Shown one piece after another: positions 1-10,500 of a DNA stretch of 34,371 nt. Both the position numbers and the translations under genes were made by a program. The notes under the pieces are model-generated. The model did not search any database, had not been told where the DNA came from, and worked only from the letters and a program-made list of their open reading frames with translations. Numbering within the stretch: the first letter of the stretch is position 1; the number at the start of each line of letters is the position of its first letter. This DNA comes from Pseudarthrobacter albicanus. GTDB taxonomy: Bacteria; Actinomycetota; Actinomycetes; Actinomycetales; Micrococcaceae. The stretch covers positions 1 to 34,371 of the forward strand of contig NZ_JAGPOT010000071.1 in assembly GCF_018224015.1 (NCBI RefSeq), in the 5' to 3' direction.

Positions 1-1866
<1,866 letters not shown>

Positions 1867-1928
1867 CGAAGCTACCACAGGCCGCAGGGCCAGGCCGGGT
1901 GTGACGTGGCGCCCGGCTGCCGGGCGGT

Positions 1929-1934
1929 TAGGCT
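1929..1934 (+). promoter_or_regulatory. Putative -10 element of a leaderless amidohydrolase transcript
   Basis: TAGGCT lies seven bases before the ATG at 1942. This spacing places the transcription start at or next to the start codon, as is common in actinobacteria with TANNNT -10 boxes. No convincing Shine-Dalgarno sequence precedes the ATG. The same hexamer stands six bases before the ATG at 11154. Confidence 0.4.
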
Positions 1935-1941
1935 TTAAGCC

Positions 1942-3024
1942 ATGAGCAGGATCATTGAGTTCAGCGGCCCGGTCCTCACCAGCGCGGAGCAGGAGCACCG
2001 CGGCCTGTGGTCCGTCGACGGCGTGCTGACCTTCCACCGTCCCGCCGCGGCGCCGGACCTCGTGCTGGACGGCTGGGTGATTCCCGGGCTGGTCGACGCG
2101 CACTGCCACATCGGGCTCGGCCCCGGCGGAGACGTCCCGGAGCACGTCGTGGAGGAGCAGGCCGCCACGGACCGCGACGCCGGCACGCTGCTCGTGCGGG
2201 ACGCCGGGGCCGTGCATGACACCCGCTGGCTGCAGCAGCGCACGGACCTGCCGCGCATCATCCGCTCCGGCCGCCACATCGCCAGGACCGGGCGCTACCT
2301 CCGCGGCTTCGCCGTCGAGGTGGAGCCGGAGAACCTCGTCGAGGCCGTGCGCAAGCAGGCGCTCGCCGGCGACGGCTGGGTCAAGCTCGTGGGCGACTGG
2401 ATCGACCGCGGCGCCGGGGACCTGGCACCGTCCTTCCCCGCCGCCGTGCTCAAGGACGCCGTCCGGGCCGCCCACGATGAAGGCGCCCGCGTGACGGCGC
2501 ACTGCTTCGCCGAAGACACCCTCGATGACATGCTCGACGCCGGGATCGACTGCATCGAGCACGGCACCGGCCTGCTGCCGCGGCACCTGCCCCGGTTCGT
2601 GGAACAGGGTGTGCCGATCGTCCCCACCCTGATCAACATCGCCACCTTCCCGGACATCGCCGCGCAGGCCGCCGCGAAGTTCCCCCGCTACGCCGCGCAC
2701 ATGCGCGCCCTCTGGGAGCGCCGGAGCGAACGGATCCTTGAGGCCTTCGAGGCCGGCGTGTCCATCTACGCCGGGACGGACGCCGGCAGCGTGATCAGGC
2801 ACGGACGGATTGCCGATGAAATCCAGGCCCTGCACGCCGCCGGCCTCCCGGCGCGGGCTGCCCTCGACGCCGGCGCCTGGGCAGCACGCGCCTGGCTCGG
2901 GGCCGACGCCATCGCCGAAGGCGCCAGCGCCGACGTCCTGGTCTGCGCCGAGGACCCCCGGGGCCGCCTCGAAACCCTGGACGAACTCAGGCACATCGTG
3001 TTGAGGGGAGAACTCCTCCATTAG
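1942..3024 (+). CDS. Amidohydrolase family protein (imidazolonepropionase/prolidase-like)
   Basis: A 360-residue metal-dependent hydrolase of the TIM-barrel amidohydrolase superfamily. Metal ligands of the family can be read: HxH in VDAHCHIG (H54, H56), the bridging lysine K148 in WVKLVGD, histidines H187 (TAHC) and H207 (IEHGTG), and the catalytic aspartate D280 in AGTDAGS. The sequence pattern is that of imidazolonepropionase-like or Xaa-Pro dipeptidase-like hydrolases. The substrate cannot be named from sequence. No signal peptide is seen, so it is cytoplasmic. It stands alone between thiC (divergent) and the VOC gene and appears to be transcribed as a leaderless mRNA. Confidence 0.85.
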   Translation: MSRIIEFSGPVLTSAEQEHRGLWSVDGVLTFHRPAAAPDLVLDGWVIPGLVDAHCHIGLGPGGDVPEHVVEEQAATDRDAGTLLVRDAGAVHDTRWLQQRTDLPRIIRSGRHIARTGRYLRGFAVEVEPENLVEAVRKQALAGDGWVKLVGDWIDRGAGDLAPSFPAAVLKDAVRAAHDEGARVTAHCFAEDTLDDMLDAGIDCIEHGTGLLPRHLPRFVEQGVPIVPTLINIATFPDIAAQAAAKFPRYAAHMRALWERRSERILEAFEAGVSIYAGTDAGSVIRHGRIADEIQALHAAGLPARAALDAGAWAARAWLGADAIAEGASADVLVCAEDPRGRLETLDELRHIVLRGELLH

Positions 3025-3031
3025 GAATAAA

Positions 3032-3043
3032 TTGAAGCTTCAA
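3032..3043. promoter_or_regulatory. 12-bp palindrome in the VOC gene promoter
   Basis: TTGAAGCTTCAA is a perfect palindrome in the AT-rich stretch upstream of the VOC gene. AT-rich palindromes of this size in front of glyoxalase/ring-cleavage dioxygenase genes are often operators of MarR-type regulators. That assignment is inference, and no regulator gene is adjacent. Confidence 0.4.
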
Positions 3044-3107
3044 GTAATTTTAACAGTATGAAAAGGTCATCGAAGGTCGGTGGCCACTGAACCCCGGAGC
3101 GTTCAAA

Positions 3108-3983
3108 ATGACTGCTGAAGCCACCACCCAGGACCTGCTTCCCGCCGCACTCACCATGGGCACCGTGATGCTCAAGGCCGGCGACATGAAGCTCATGACG
3201 GACTACTACCAGCGCGCCCTCGGCCTGGACATCGTCGCCGAGCAGGACGGCGGCCTGTACCTCGGCCGCAAGCAGAAGCCGCTGGTCCACCTTGCCCCCG
3301 CACCCGGGCTGCCCGTCCCGGCCCGCGGCGAGGCCGGCCTCTTCCACACGGCCTTTCTCTTCGATGACCAGCCCGCCCTGGCCGCCACCGTGGCCACGGC
3401 GGCGCAGTACGCGCCGCAGTCCTTCACCGGCAGCGCCGACCACCTCGTCAGCGAAGCCTTCTACTTCAACGACCCCGAGGGCAACGGCATCGAACTGTAC
3501 TGGGACCGGCCCCGCGAGGCCTGGTCCTGGGAGGGAAAGAATGTCGTGATGGACAGCCTGGCCCTGCCGCCCCAGCGCTTCCTGCAGCAGTTCCTCACCG
3601 AAGAATCCGTCTCCGGCCAGCGCGGGACCGCCGCCGGCATCGGGCACGTCCACCTGCAGGTGGGCGACGTCGCGTCGGCGCATGACTTCTACGTCGGCAC
3701 CCTGGGCTTCGAGAAGACGGCCGGCTGGCACGGCCAGGCGCTGTTCGTCTCCGCCGGCGGCTACCACCACCACATGGCCATGAACGTCTGGAACAGCCGC
3801 GGCGCGGGCCCCCGGCGCGACACCCTGGGCCTGGGTGAAGTGCTGATCGAAGTACCGTCCGGGGACGACGTCGGAGCGCTCGCCGACCGCCTCAAGGTCG
3901 CCGGCGTCTCCTCGCACCACACCGGTGCCGAGCTGCGCTTCGAGGACCCGTGGCGCAACCGCATCCGCGTCGCCGTCCGCTGA
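3108..3983 (+). CDS. VOC family protein, catechol-2,3-dioxygenase (CatE)-like
   Basis: 291 residues forming two vicinal-oxygen-chelate (glyoxalase/bleomycin/dioxygenase) domains, roughly residues 15-135 and 170-290. The first domain has the conserved ending FYFNDPEGNGIELYWDR with its metal-ligand glutamate. The second begins IGHVHLQVGDVASAHDFY and includes HHHMAMNVW, typical of the CatE/YfiE-like group of extradiol dioxygenase relatives. The precise substrate is not predictable. The start at 3108 fits the family N-terminus, but the AAAATG context has no strong ribosome site. The 3' end of the gene is the first unit of a tandem repeat. Confidence 0.82.
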   Translation: MTAEATTQDLLPAALTMGTVMLKAGDMKLMTDYYQRALGLDIVAEQDGGLYLGRKQKPLVHLAPAPGLPVPARGEAGLFHTAFLFDDQPALAATVATAAQYAPQSFTGSADHLVSEAFYFNDPEGNGIELYWDRPREAWSWEGKNVVMDSLALPPQRFLQQFLTEESVSGQRGTAAGIGHVHLQVGDVASAHDFYVGTLGFEKTAGWHGQALFVSAGGYHHHMAMNVWNSRGAGPRRDTLGLGEVLIEVPSGDDVGALADRLKVAGVSSHHTGAELRFEDPWRNRIRVAVR

Positions 3984-4066
3984 CGCGGGCTGCGTCGCCG
4001 TCCGCTCACGCGGGCCGCGTCGCCGTCCGCTGACGCGGGCTGCGTCGCCGTCCGCTCACGCGGGCC
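3967..4066 (+). repeat. Tandem repeat, four 25-bp units
   Basis: Four consecutive 25-bp units (3967-3991, 3992-4016, 4017-4041, 4042-4066). Units 1 and 3 are identical, as are 2 and 4. The two types differ at two positions (CTGAC/CTCAC and GGGCT/GGGCC), giving a 50-bp unit duplicated once. Unit 1 contains the last codons and the TGA stop of the VOC gene, so the array grew from the 3' end of that gene. GCGTC and GACGC within the G-type unit can pair. Confidence 0.95.
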
Positions 4067-4198
4067 GGCTGGGTTAGGCTGGCAACCGGACCGCCGCCCG
4101 CACCCCTGACCCCGGTCACGAGGGCGGCGGCGCCCGCCGGCCGGGACCTCCCCGCCGGGCAATGCAGCGACAGACTCGACAGAATAAGGATCCGTCCC

Positions 4199-4639
4199 AT
4201 GGGCTACACCGAAGTCTTTGTGTCCACCCACAATGAAGCCCTCAAGCGGGCCGCGGCCCTCGACGGCGGCTCAGCGCTTGCGCCGGGAGCCGTCCGGATC
4301 CCGGATATCAGCGACTACGAGATTGAACGCCTCGGCGACCTCGCCGGGGCCGCCGTGCACGCCTCCGGGGCCGACTATGAGCTGGCCATGGTGGATGTAA
4401 CCAGCGACTCGCTGCTCGGGGTTCCGCACGCCATGGTCCGGGCCCTCGCCGAGCTGCTCAGCTACGAAACCGAAGGCGAGGGCGACGTCCTGGACGACGT
4501 GGCGGCGGCCTGGGCTGCCGAGGAGGACATGCCCTTCGGTGCAGACCAGGCCAAAAGCTACGTCCGCGAGCTCGCCGGACTCGCCGCCGGCATCGACCCG
4601 GCCACGAAGTCCGAACTCTACGTCTGGACTGCTGCCTGA
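4199..4639 (+). CDS. Conserved actinobacterial hypothetical protein
   Basis: 146-residue acidic protein beginning MGYTEVFVSTHNEALKRA. It has no recognised catalytic motif, signal peptide or membrane segment. The pattern (an N-terminal strand, a stretch ending ELAMVDVTSDSL, and a helical C-terminal half ending KSELYVWTA) resembles a conserved uncharacterised family of Actinobacteria (DUF6912-like). I am not certain of the family name. AAGGATCC lies upstream of the ATG. It precedes the rpsP block but is separated from it by about 200 bases, so it is probably its own transcript. Confidence 0.7.
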   Translation: MGYTEVFVSTHNEALKRAAALDGGSALAPGAVRIPDISDYEIERLGDLAGAAVHASGADYELAMVDVTSDSLLGVPHAMVRALAELLSYETEGEGDVLDDVAAAWAAEEDMPFGADQAKSYVRELAGLAAGIDPATKSELYVWTAA

Positions 4640-4835
4640 CAGGCTGAATCGGGCGCTGCCCACGTGTCAAGTCGAAATCCCGCCGTCGATCTGGCACAAT
4701 GAACACGTACTTGATCTGCGTGGCCCCTCTCTCCGCGTCCGGATCTTGTCCTTTTAGAACCCCCTAGTACGGCCCGCCCCACGGGTGCAGAACGCCGGGC
4801 TCGACCCCGTTTCAGAAACAGGAGTGACCACAAAA

Positions 4836-5249
4836 GTGGCCGTAAAGATTCGCCTTAAGCGCTTCGGCAAGATGCGCGCACCGTACTACCGCATCGTCGT
4901 CATGGACGCACGCTCCAAGCGTGACGGCCGTGCCATCGAAGAGATCGGCAAGTACCACCCGACCGAAGAGCCCTCGTACATCGAGGTCGACACGGACCGT
5001 GCCCAGTACTGGCTCGGCGTCGGCGCCCAGCCGTCCGAGCAGGTTGCCGCGATCCTCAAGATCACCGGTGACTGGCAGAAGTTCAAGGGTCTCCCCGGCC
5101 AGGAGGGCACCTTGAAGACCAAGGCCCCCAAGGCTGCCTTCGTTACCCCGGAAAAGGGTTCCGTGATCATCCCGGAAGCCATCACCAAGAAGGCCAAGAA
5201 GGACGACGCTTCCGCTGAAGCCGCAGCAGAGACCACCGAGGCCGAGTAA
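4836..5249 (+). CDS. rpsP: 30S ribosomal protein S16
   Basis: 137 residues. The N-terminus [19 protein letters not shown] is diagnostic for S16, a small-subunit protein that binds the 16S rRNA 5' domain during assembly. The start is GTG at 4836, with AGGAG 4821-4825 upstream. The in-frame ATG at 4785 would add a non-conserved leader and is rejected. Beyond the roughly 85-residue core there is the lysine/alanine/glutamate-rich C-terminal extension usual in actinobacteria. It is the first gene of the rpsP-khpA unit; rimM and trmD follow after a terminator. Confidence 0.97.
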   Translation: MAVKIRLKRFGKMRAPYYRIVVMDARSKRDGRAIEEIGKYHPTEEPSYIEVDTDRAQYWLGVGAQPSEQVAAILKITGDWQKFKGLPGQEGTLKTKAPKAAFVTPEKGSVIIPEAITKKAKKDDASAEAAAETTEAE

Positions 5250-5250
5250 A

Positions 5251-5493
5251 TTGCTGGCAGAAGCGCTCGAACACCTCGTCCGCGGGATCGTGGACACCCC
5301 TGAGGATGTCAAGGTCAGTGCGAAGAACAACCGCCGCGGGGATACCCTCGAGGTGCGCGTTCACCAGGACGACCTCGGACGGGTGATCGGCCGCCAGGGC
5401 CGCACCGCACGCGCACTGCGCACTGTGGTGGCTGCACTGGCGGACGGCGAGCCGGTCAGGGTCGACGTCGTCGACACCGACCGCCGCCGGTAG
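5251..5493 (+). CDS. khpA: KH-domain RNA-binding protein KhpA
   Basis: 80-residue single KH domain. The RNA-binding GxxG loop is seen in LGRVIGRQGRTARALRTVV (residues about 47-65). KhpA proteins bind RNA, often with KhpB, and lie between rpsP and rimM in many Gram-positive genomes, as here. The start is TTG at 5251, one base after the rpsP stop, implying translational coupling. No ATG or GTG is available that keeps the conserved N-terminus. A strong terminator follows within 30 bases. Confidence 0.9.
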   Translation: MLAEALEHLVRGIVDTPEDVKVSAKNNRRGDTLEVRVHQDDLGRVIGRQGRTARALRTVVAALADGEPVRVDVVDTDRRR

Positions 5494-5517
5494 CGCGTCC
5501 AGCAATACTTGCTTTGA

Positions 5518-5562
5518 GTCCGGCCCCTCCACCAGATAATGGTGGAGGGGCCGGACTGTTTT
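5518..5562 (+). terminator. Rho-independent terminator after khpA
   Basis: 16-bp perfect stem (5518-5533 with 5541-5556), a 7-base loop AGATAAT, then TGTTTT. It separates rpsP-khpA from rimM-trmD, so read-through or a separate promoter must serve rimM. Confidence 0.9.
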
Positions 5563-5604
5563 CCCCGCAGATCCCAGAATCACCAACCCCGAACAGAGGA
5601 ACAG

Positions 5605-6201
5605 ATGCAGCTTCAGGTGGCACGAATCGGCAAGCCCCACGGCATCCGCGGCGAAGTGACCGTCCAGGTGCTCACCGATGCCCCCGGCGACCGCTTCGTC
5701 CCGGGCACCCGGTTCGTGGTGGAGCCCGCCTCGGCCGGGCCGCTCACCATCCTCGGTGCGCGCTGGAACAAGGACATCCTGCTCCTGGCCTTCGAGGAGA
5801 TCGAGACCCGCAACGAGGCGGAAACCCTCCGCGGCGCCAAGCTGTTCATTGAGACCGAAGAACTCGACGAGGACGACGACGATGAGGGCTGGTACGAGCA
5901 CGAGCTCGTCGGCCTGGACGTCCGCGTCGGCGGCAAGGTGGTCGGCAAGGTCTCCGGGCTGAACACCCTCCCGGTCCAGGACCTGCTGGTGGTGACCTCG
6001 ACGGACGGCAAGGAAATCCTGATCCCGTTCGTGGAGCAGATCGTCCCCGAGGTCAACGTGGCCGAGAAGTTCGTCCTCGTCACCCCGCCGCCCGGACTCT
6101 TCGAGGTCAACGCCGAAGAAGCCGGCGAAGAAGCGGCGGCCACGCCTGACGCCGAAGAGGCTGCTGCCACGTCTGACGACGAGGCCGGAGACAACGCCTA
6201 G
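5605..6201 (+). CDS. rimM: Ribosome maturation factor RimM
   Basis: 198 residues. The N-terminal RimM domain starts VARIGKPHGIRGEVTV. The central linker includes the conserved GWYEHELVGLDV, and the C-terminal PRC-barrel domain contains PVQDLLVV and IPFVEQIVPEV. RimM assists maturation of the 30S head through S19. The start is ATG at 5605 with AGAGGA upstream; earlier in-frame starts run through the terminator and are rejected. The last 35 residues form an Ala/Glu/Asp-rich tail. Its stop codon directly abuts the trmD start. Confidence 0.95.
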   Translation: MQLQVARIGKPHGIRGEVTVQVLTDAPGDRFVPGTRFVVEPASAGPLTILGARWNKDILLLAFEEIETRNEAETLRGAKLFIETEELDEDDDDEGWYEHELVGLDVRVGGKVVGKVSGLNTLPVQDLLVVTSTDGKEILIPFVEQIVPEVNVAEKFVLVTPPPGLFEVNAEEAGEEAAATPDAEEAAATSDDEAGDNA

Positions 6202-7035
6202 ATGAGGATCGACGTCGTCAGCATCTTCCCGGAGTACCTGGCGCCCCTGGAACTGTCCCTGATCGGGAAGGCGCGCCAGGACGGGCTGCTGGACCTGAGG
6301 GTCCATGACCTCCGCGACTTCACCACGGACCGGCACCGGACCGTGGATGACACCCCCTACGGCGGCGGCGCCGGCATGGTCATGAAGCCCGAGCCCTGGG
6401 CGCAGGCGCTGGCCGCTGTAGCTGATGTGTCCGCCGAACAGCCGGCGGCTGCCGGGTCAGCGGTGGCCCCCCGGCCGGTCCTGATCGTCCCGTCGCCGGC
6501 GGGGGAGCGGTTCACCCAGGCCGCCGCCCAGGAGCTGGCGGAGGAAGACCGGCTGGTCTTCGCCTGCGGCCGCTACGAGGGCATCGACGAACGCGTGATG
6601 GAATGGGCGCAGGAGCACTTCACCGTGCGCCCCATGAGCCTGGGCGACTATGTCCTCAACGGCGGGGAGGTGGCCGTGCTGGCCATGGTGGAGGCGGTCG
6701 GGCGGCTGCTCCCGGGCGTCGTCGGGAATCCCGAATCCCTGGTGGAGGAGTCCCATTCGGACGGGCTGCTGGAGTACCCGGTGTACACGAAGCCCTCCAG
6801 CTGGCGGGACCGCGAGGTCCCGGCCGTGCTGCTCAGCGGCAACCACGGCAAGATCGCCCAGTGGCGCCGGCACGAGCAGTACCGCCGCACCGCCGAACGC
6901 CGGCCCGACCTGTTGGCGGAGTTCGACGCCGGCAAACTGCCCCGCGCGGACCGGACGGCGTTCGCGGACCTGGGGTACGACGTCGTCGACGGCCGCCTGA
7001 GGCGCCGGCCGGACACCGCCGGGGAGCAGAACTAG
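6202..7035 (+). CDS. trmD: tRNA (guanine-N1)-methyltransferase TrmD
   Basis: 277 residues. It transfers methyl from SAM to G37 of tRNAs, which protects the reading frame. Typical motifs: [13 protein letters not shown] at the N-terminus, [30 protein letters not shown] and the knot region [14 protein letters not shown]. It is a little longer than the E. coli enzyme because of an inserted Ala-rich loop near residues 73-90. ATG follows the rimM TAG with no gap, so the two are co-translated. Confidence 0.97.
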   Translation: MRIDVVSIFPEYLAPLELSLIGKARQDGLLDLRVHDLRDFTTDRHRTVDDTPYGGGAGMVMKPEPWAQALAAVADVSAEQPAAAGSAVAPRPVLIVPSPAGERFTQAAAQELAEEDRLVFACGRYEGIDERVMEWAQEHFTVRPMSLGDYVLNGGEVAVLAMVEAVGRLLPGVVGNPESLVEESHSDGLLEYPVYTKPSSWRDREVPAVLLSGNHGKIAQWRRHEQYRRTAERRPDLLAEFDAGKLPRADRTAFADLGYDVVDGRLRRRPDTAGEQN

Positions 7036-7063
7036 CCGCATGCTGACAGCCGGGGCTCGGGGA

Positions 7064-7093
7064 TTGGCTCGAACGCCCCGCGTGTGGCAAAAT
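7064..7093 (+). promoter_or_regulatory. Putative rplS promoter
   Basis: TTGGCT (7064-7069) and CAAAAT (7088-7093) with an 18-base spacer fit a sigma-70-type promoter. The predicted start would leave a leader of about 190 bases before rplS, which is long enough for control by a leader structure. Judged by eye only. Confidence 0.45.
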
Positions 7094-7289
7094 TAGTCCT
7101 TGTGCCTGCTGGGTACGAACCTGCCACAGGGGGATCGTTATCAACAGCCGGGCACCCCGGCCCCGTCAAGTCCTGACGGAGCCGGACCACAAAATTTTCG
7201 GCGGGAATTTCCGGGCCGCATTTTTGCACCCGGGCTTGGCCGCCGTGACCCAACGTGGATGACCTGTGGCGTTCACCAGGAGTGGATCA

Positions 7290-7649
7290 ATGCATATCCT
7301 CGATTCCGTAGATGCAGCCTCGCTGCGCACCGACATTCCCGAGTTCCGCGGTGGCGACACCCTCAAGGTCCACGTGAACATCATCGAAGGCAAGAACTCC
7401 CGTGTCCAGGTCTTCCAGGGCTTCGTCCTGGGCCGCCAGGGTGACGGCCTCCGCGAAACCTTCACCGTCCGCAAGGTTTCCTTCGGCGTCGGCGTGGAGC
7501 GTACCTTCCCGGTGCACTCCCCGATCATCGAGAAGATCGAGCTCGTCTCCAAGGGTGACGTGCGCCGCGCCAAGCTGTACTACATGCGTGAACTCCGCGG
7601 CAAGGCAGCGAAGATCAAGGAAAAGCGCGACTTCCAGACCGCTAAGTAA
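7290..7649 (+). CDS. rplS: 50S ribosomal protein L19
   Basis: 119 residues. L19 lies at the 30S-50S interface. Conserved blocks: [54 protein letters not shown] and [20 protein letters not shown]. The start is ATG at 7290, preceded by AGGAG 7279-7283; upstream in-frame starts are not conserved. It has its own promoter candidate and is separated from trmD by 254 bases. Confidence 0.97.
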   Translation: MHILDSVDAASLRTDIPEFRGGDTLKVHVNIIEGKNSRVQVFQGFVLGRQGDGLRETFTVRKVSFGVGVERTFPVHSPIIEKIELVSKGDVRRAKLYYMRELRGKAAKIKEKRDFQTAK

Positions 7650-7734
7650 GTCCTCCAGACTTCCTTAGCGGATCCACGGACCGTATCCGGCGTGTTGCCG
7701 GAGCTATCCGCCACAGCATTACAGGATACGGATC

Positions 7735-8424
7735 ATGGAGCAGACCAGACGCCAGCCCGGGAAACGGGGCTGGCGTCTTGCGTTGCTGGCCCTTGTCCTG
7801 GCCGTGGCCATCAGCGGCGTGGTCCGTTCGCTGTGGCTGGACGTCTACTTCATCCCCTCCGCATCCATGGAGCCGCTGTTCCTCTCGGGGGACAGGATCC
7901 TGGTCTCGCGCACCGACTTCCAGACCGGTTTCCAGACTGGACCGTTGCGCCGCGGCGACGTCGTGGTGTTCGACGGCCGCGGCTCCTTCGCCCCGCTGAA
8001 CAGCGGCAAGGGCCCCGTGGTGGACTTCCTCGCCGGGGCAGGGCACTGGTTGGGCCTGGCGGGCAGCGACAGCGTGTACGTCAAGCGTGTCATCGGGCTT
8101 CCCGGAGACCGTGTGGCGTGCTGCGACGGCAACGGCGGACTCACAGTGAACGGCCAGCCTGTTGCGGAACCCTATCTCTATGGGGGTGATGCCGCCAGCG
8201 GGTTGGCGTTCAGCGTGGCCGTTCCGGCGGGCCGGCTCTGGCTGATGGGGGACCACCGCTCCATGTCGGCCGATTCCAGAAGCCTTCTGGGAGCCCCCGG
8301 AGGGGGTATGGTGCCCGTAGACCGGGTGATCGGCCGGCCGGTACAGATCATCTGGCCGCTTGATAGATTTGCAGCAGTACCACGGCCCGCCCAGGCCGCG
8401 ACGACGACGACGAACGGACAGTAG
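7735..8424 (+). CDS. lepB: Signal peptidase I (first copy)
   Basis: 229-residue type I signal peptidase that cleaves Sec/Tat signal peptides at the outer face of the membrane. One N-terminal transmembrane helix (about residues 15-33) precedes the catalytic serine S44 in PSASMEPLF. The general-base lysine is K117 in YVKRVIGLPGD, and the conserved GDHRSMSADSR box is present. A strong hairpin overlaps its first codons, and a TTG at 7783 is a possible shorter start. The stop abuts the ATG of a second lepB, so the two paralogues are co-transcribed. Confidence 0.93.
   Translation: MEQTRRQPGKRGWRLALLALVLAVAISGVVRSLWLDVYFIPSASMEPLFLSGDRILVSRTDFQTGFQTGPLRRGDVVVFDGRGSFAPLNSGKGPVVDFLAGAGHWLGLAGSDSVYVKRVIGLPGDRVACCDGNGGLTVNGQPVAEPYLYGGDAASGLAFSVAVPAGRLWLMGDHRSMSADSRSLLGAPGGGMVPVDRVIGRPVQIIWPLDRFAAVPRPAQAATTTTNGQ
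7747..7778 (+). terminator. Hairpin overlapping the start of the first lepB
   Basis: Perfect 12-bp GC-rich stem (7747-7758 with 7767-7778) and an 8-base loop, followed by TGCGTTG. It is about 100 bases after rplS and may act as the rplS terminator or as an attenuator, yet it lies inside the lepB reading frame. It lacks a proper run of T residues. Confidence 0.5.
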
Positions 8425-9372
8425 ATGCCCGAGACCGGACCCCGGACTCCTGATCCACGGGGGCAAGATCAGCCCCGGGTGACTTCCGCCGCGATCCCCA
8501 CCGCCGAGCAGCAGCCGAACGGGAAACATGCCCCGGACCACCTGACTGAACACGCGGCCGAACACGCGGCGCCTGCCGCGGCACCGGACGCGGGCGCTCC
8601 GGGCGCTGGCGCTCCGGAGGCTGGCGCCCAGCCTGCCGGACCGGCCCCCGCCGTCGCGTCCTCGAGGCGCGCGCGCAAAGCCCAGGACCGGGCCGGGCGC
8701 AGCCCGGTCTTCGTGTGGCTGAAGGAAGTGGCCACCGTGGTGGTGGTCGCGATCGTGCTGTCCTTCCTGATCAAGACCTTCCTCTTCCGGGCCTTCTACA
8801 TCCCCTCGGAATCGATGGTCGACACCCTGGACGTGAACGACCGCATCTTCGTGAACCTCCTCGTCCCCGAGCCGTTTGCCCTCGAGCACGGCGACGTCGT
8901 GGTGTTCAAGGACACGAAGGGCTGGCTGGTCCCCGCGGCCGAAAAGCCGGCGGGGCGCTTCACCTGGGTGCAGGACGGACTGACGTTTGTCGGCCTGCTG
9001 CCGGACAACTCGGAGCAGCACCTCGTCAAGCGTGTCATCGGGCTGCCCGGGGACCACGTCGTCTGCTGCGACGCCGGCGGCCAGCTCACCGTCAACGGCA
9101 CGCCGCTGAGCGAGAAGTACATCAACCCGGCGGAGGTGCCGCAGGCCCGCGACTTCGACGTCGTGGTGCCCGCCGGCAAGGTCTGGGTCATGGGGGACAA
9201 CCGCAACCACTCGGCCGATTCCCGTTCCCACCTGGACACTAACGGCGGCTTCGTGGACGTCGCCGATATCGAGGGCAGAGCCGCCGTCATCGCCTGGCCG
9301 CTGAACCGCATCGGCGCCCTGGATAACTACCCGGACGTGTTCCGCAACGTGCCGGCACCGGCCGGCAAGTAA
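8425..9372 (+). CDS. lepB: Signal peptidase I (second copy)
   Basis: 315 residues. A cytoplasmic N-terminal tail of about 98 residues, rich in Ala, Pro and Gly with GAPGAGAPEAGAQ, precedes a single transmembrane helix (about 101-120). The catalytic serine is S130 in IPSESMVDTL, the lysine is K202 in LVKRVIGLPGD, and the GDNRNHSADSR box follows. It shares the active-site blocks of the upstream copy and probably arose by tandem duplication. The ATG directly follows the upstream TAG. It is the more canonical enzyme of the pair, and the long tail is the distinguishing feature. Confidence 0.94.
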   Translation: MPETGPRTPDPRGQDQPRVTSAAIPTAEQQPNGKHAPDHLTEHAAEHAAPAAAPDAGAPGAGAPEAGAQPAGPAPAVASSRRARKAQDRAGRSPVFVWLKEVATVVVVAIVLSFLIKTFLFRAFYIPSESMVDTLDVNDRIFVNLLVPEPFALEHGDVVVFKDTKGWLVPAAEKPAGRFTWVQDGLTFVGLLPDNSEQHLVKRVIGLPGDHVVCCDAGGQLTVNGTPLSEKYINPAEVPQARDFDVVVPAGKVWVMGDNRNHSADSRSHLDTNGGFVDVADIEGRAAVIAWPLNRIGALDNYPDVFRNVPAPAGK

Positions 9373-9384
9373 GGCCCCGCCGCG

Positions 9385-10050
9385 ATGTCCGAAGCACCCA
9401 CCCTCGACTACGAACGCCGTTTCCGCAGCTCCGGCGCCCGGCTCCTCGCGGGCATCGACGAGGTGGGCCGCGGCGCCCTGGCCGGTCCGGTCAGCGTCGG
9501 GATCGCGGTCATTGACCTGGAAGCGCAGGAACTCCTTGCCGATGTCCGGGACAGCAAGCTGCTCAAGGTGGCGGACCGTGAACGGCTGGAACCGCTGGTC
9601 CGCAGCTGGAGCGTCGCCTCCGCCGTCGGCCATGCCACCGCCGGGGAAATCGACGCCGTCGGCATCGTGGGGGCCCTCCGGCTCGCGGGGAACCGCGCCT
9701 GGTCCGCGGTGCTGGCCATGGGCGTCACGCCCGACGTCGTGCTGCTGGACGGCAGCCACAACTGGCTCTCGCCGTCGGCCCAGCCCTCGCTCTTTGACGA
9801 AGGGCCCGCGGAGCCGTACTGCGACGCGCCGGTGCATACCCTCGTCAAGGCCGATATGCAGTGCCTGAGCGTGGCCGCCGCCAGTGTCCTGGCCAAGGTG
9901 GCCCGCGACCGCCTGATGTGCCAGCTGCACACCGAATACCCCGCGTTCGGCTGGGACGAGAACAAGGGCTACGGGACCGCCGCGCACAAGGACGCGCTCC
10001 GCGCCGCCGGGCCCACGCCCTACCACCGGGTGAGCTGGCAGCTGCTCTGA
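9385..10050 (+). CDS. rnhB: Ribonuclease HII
   Basis: 221 residues. It cleaves RNA in RNA/DNA hybrids and initiates ribonucleotide excision. The active-site DEVGRG motif carries D25 and E26. VLLDGSHNW and [23 protein letters not shown] are the other family blocks, and [13 protein letters not shown] with PYHRVSW closes the protein. It starts 12 bases after lepB, as in most actinobacteria. Confidence 0.96.
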   Translation: MSEAPTLDYERRFRSSGARLLAGIDEVGRGALAGPVSVGIAVIDLEAQELLADVRDSKLLKVADRERLEPLVRSWSVASAVGHATAGEIDAVGIVGALRLAGNRAWSAVLAMGVTPDVVLLDGSHNWLSPSAQPSLFDEGPAEPYCDAPVHTLVKADMQCLSVAAASVLAKVARDRLMCQLHTEYPAFGWDENKGYGTAAHKDALRAAGPTPYHRVSWQLL

Positions 10051-10140
10051 GCCACCGTGCGGCCGGTGGGACCGTGCGGTGCGGGGCCCTGGGGAGCCCT
10101 GGTGGCGCATGCCCGGCGCCGGATGGTGCAAGATGGAAGC

Positions 10141-10467
10141 ATGAGTGCCGAGGACCTTGAAAACTATGAGACCGACATGGAGCTTCAGCTCTACCGGGAA
10201 TACCGCGACGTCGTCGGGCTGTTCAGCTATGTGGTCGAGACCGAGCGGCGTTTCTATCTTGCCAACCACGTGGACCTGCAGGCCCGCAGCGCCGACGGCG
10301 AGGTCTACTTCGACCTGACGCTGCAGGATGCCTGGGTGTGGGATGTCTACCGCTCGGCCCGGTTCGTCAAAAGCGTCCGCGTGCTGACCTTCAAGGACGT
10401 CAACGTCGAGGAGCTGCCCCGCAGCGAGGACCTCGGCCTGCCCAAGGTCGGAGACCTGGGCACCTGA
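10141..10467 (+). CDS. DUF2469 family protein
   Basis: 108-residue actinobacterial conserved protein starting MSAEDLENYETDMELQLYRE and containing YRDVVGLFSYVVETERRFYL. The function is unknown. The family is typically encoded directly after rnhB, as here. The ATG at 10141 matches the conserved N-terminus; the in-frame ATG at 10057 would add an Arg/Gly-rich stretch and is rejected. No signal or membrane segment. Confidence 0.93.
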   Translation: MSAEDLENYETDMELQLYREYRDVVGLFSYVVETERRFYLANHVDLQARSADGEVYFDLTLQDAWVWDVYRSARFVKSVRVLTFKDVNVEELPRSEDLGLPKVGDLGT

Positions 10468-10500
10468 GCCGCCGGTTCCACGAAGGAAGGCCAAACGATC

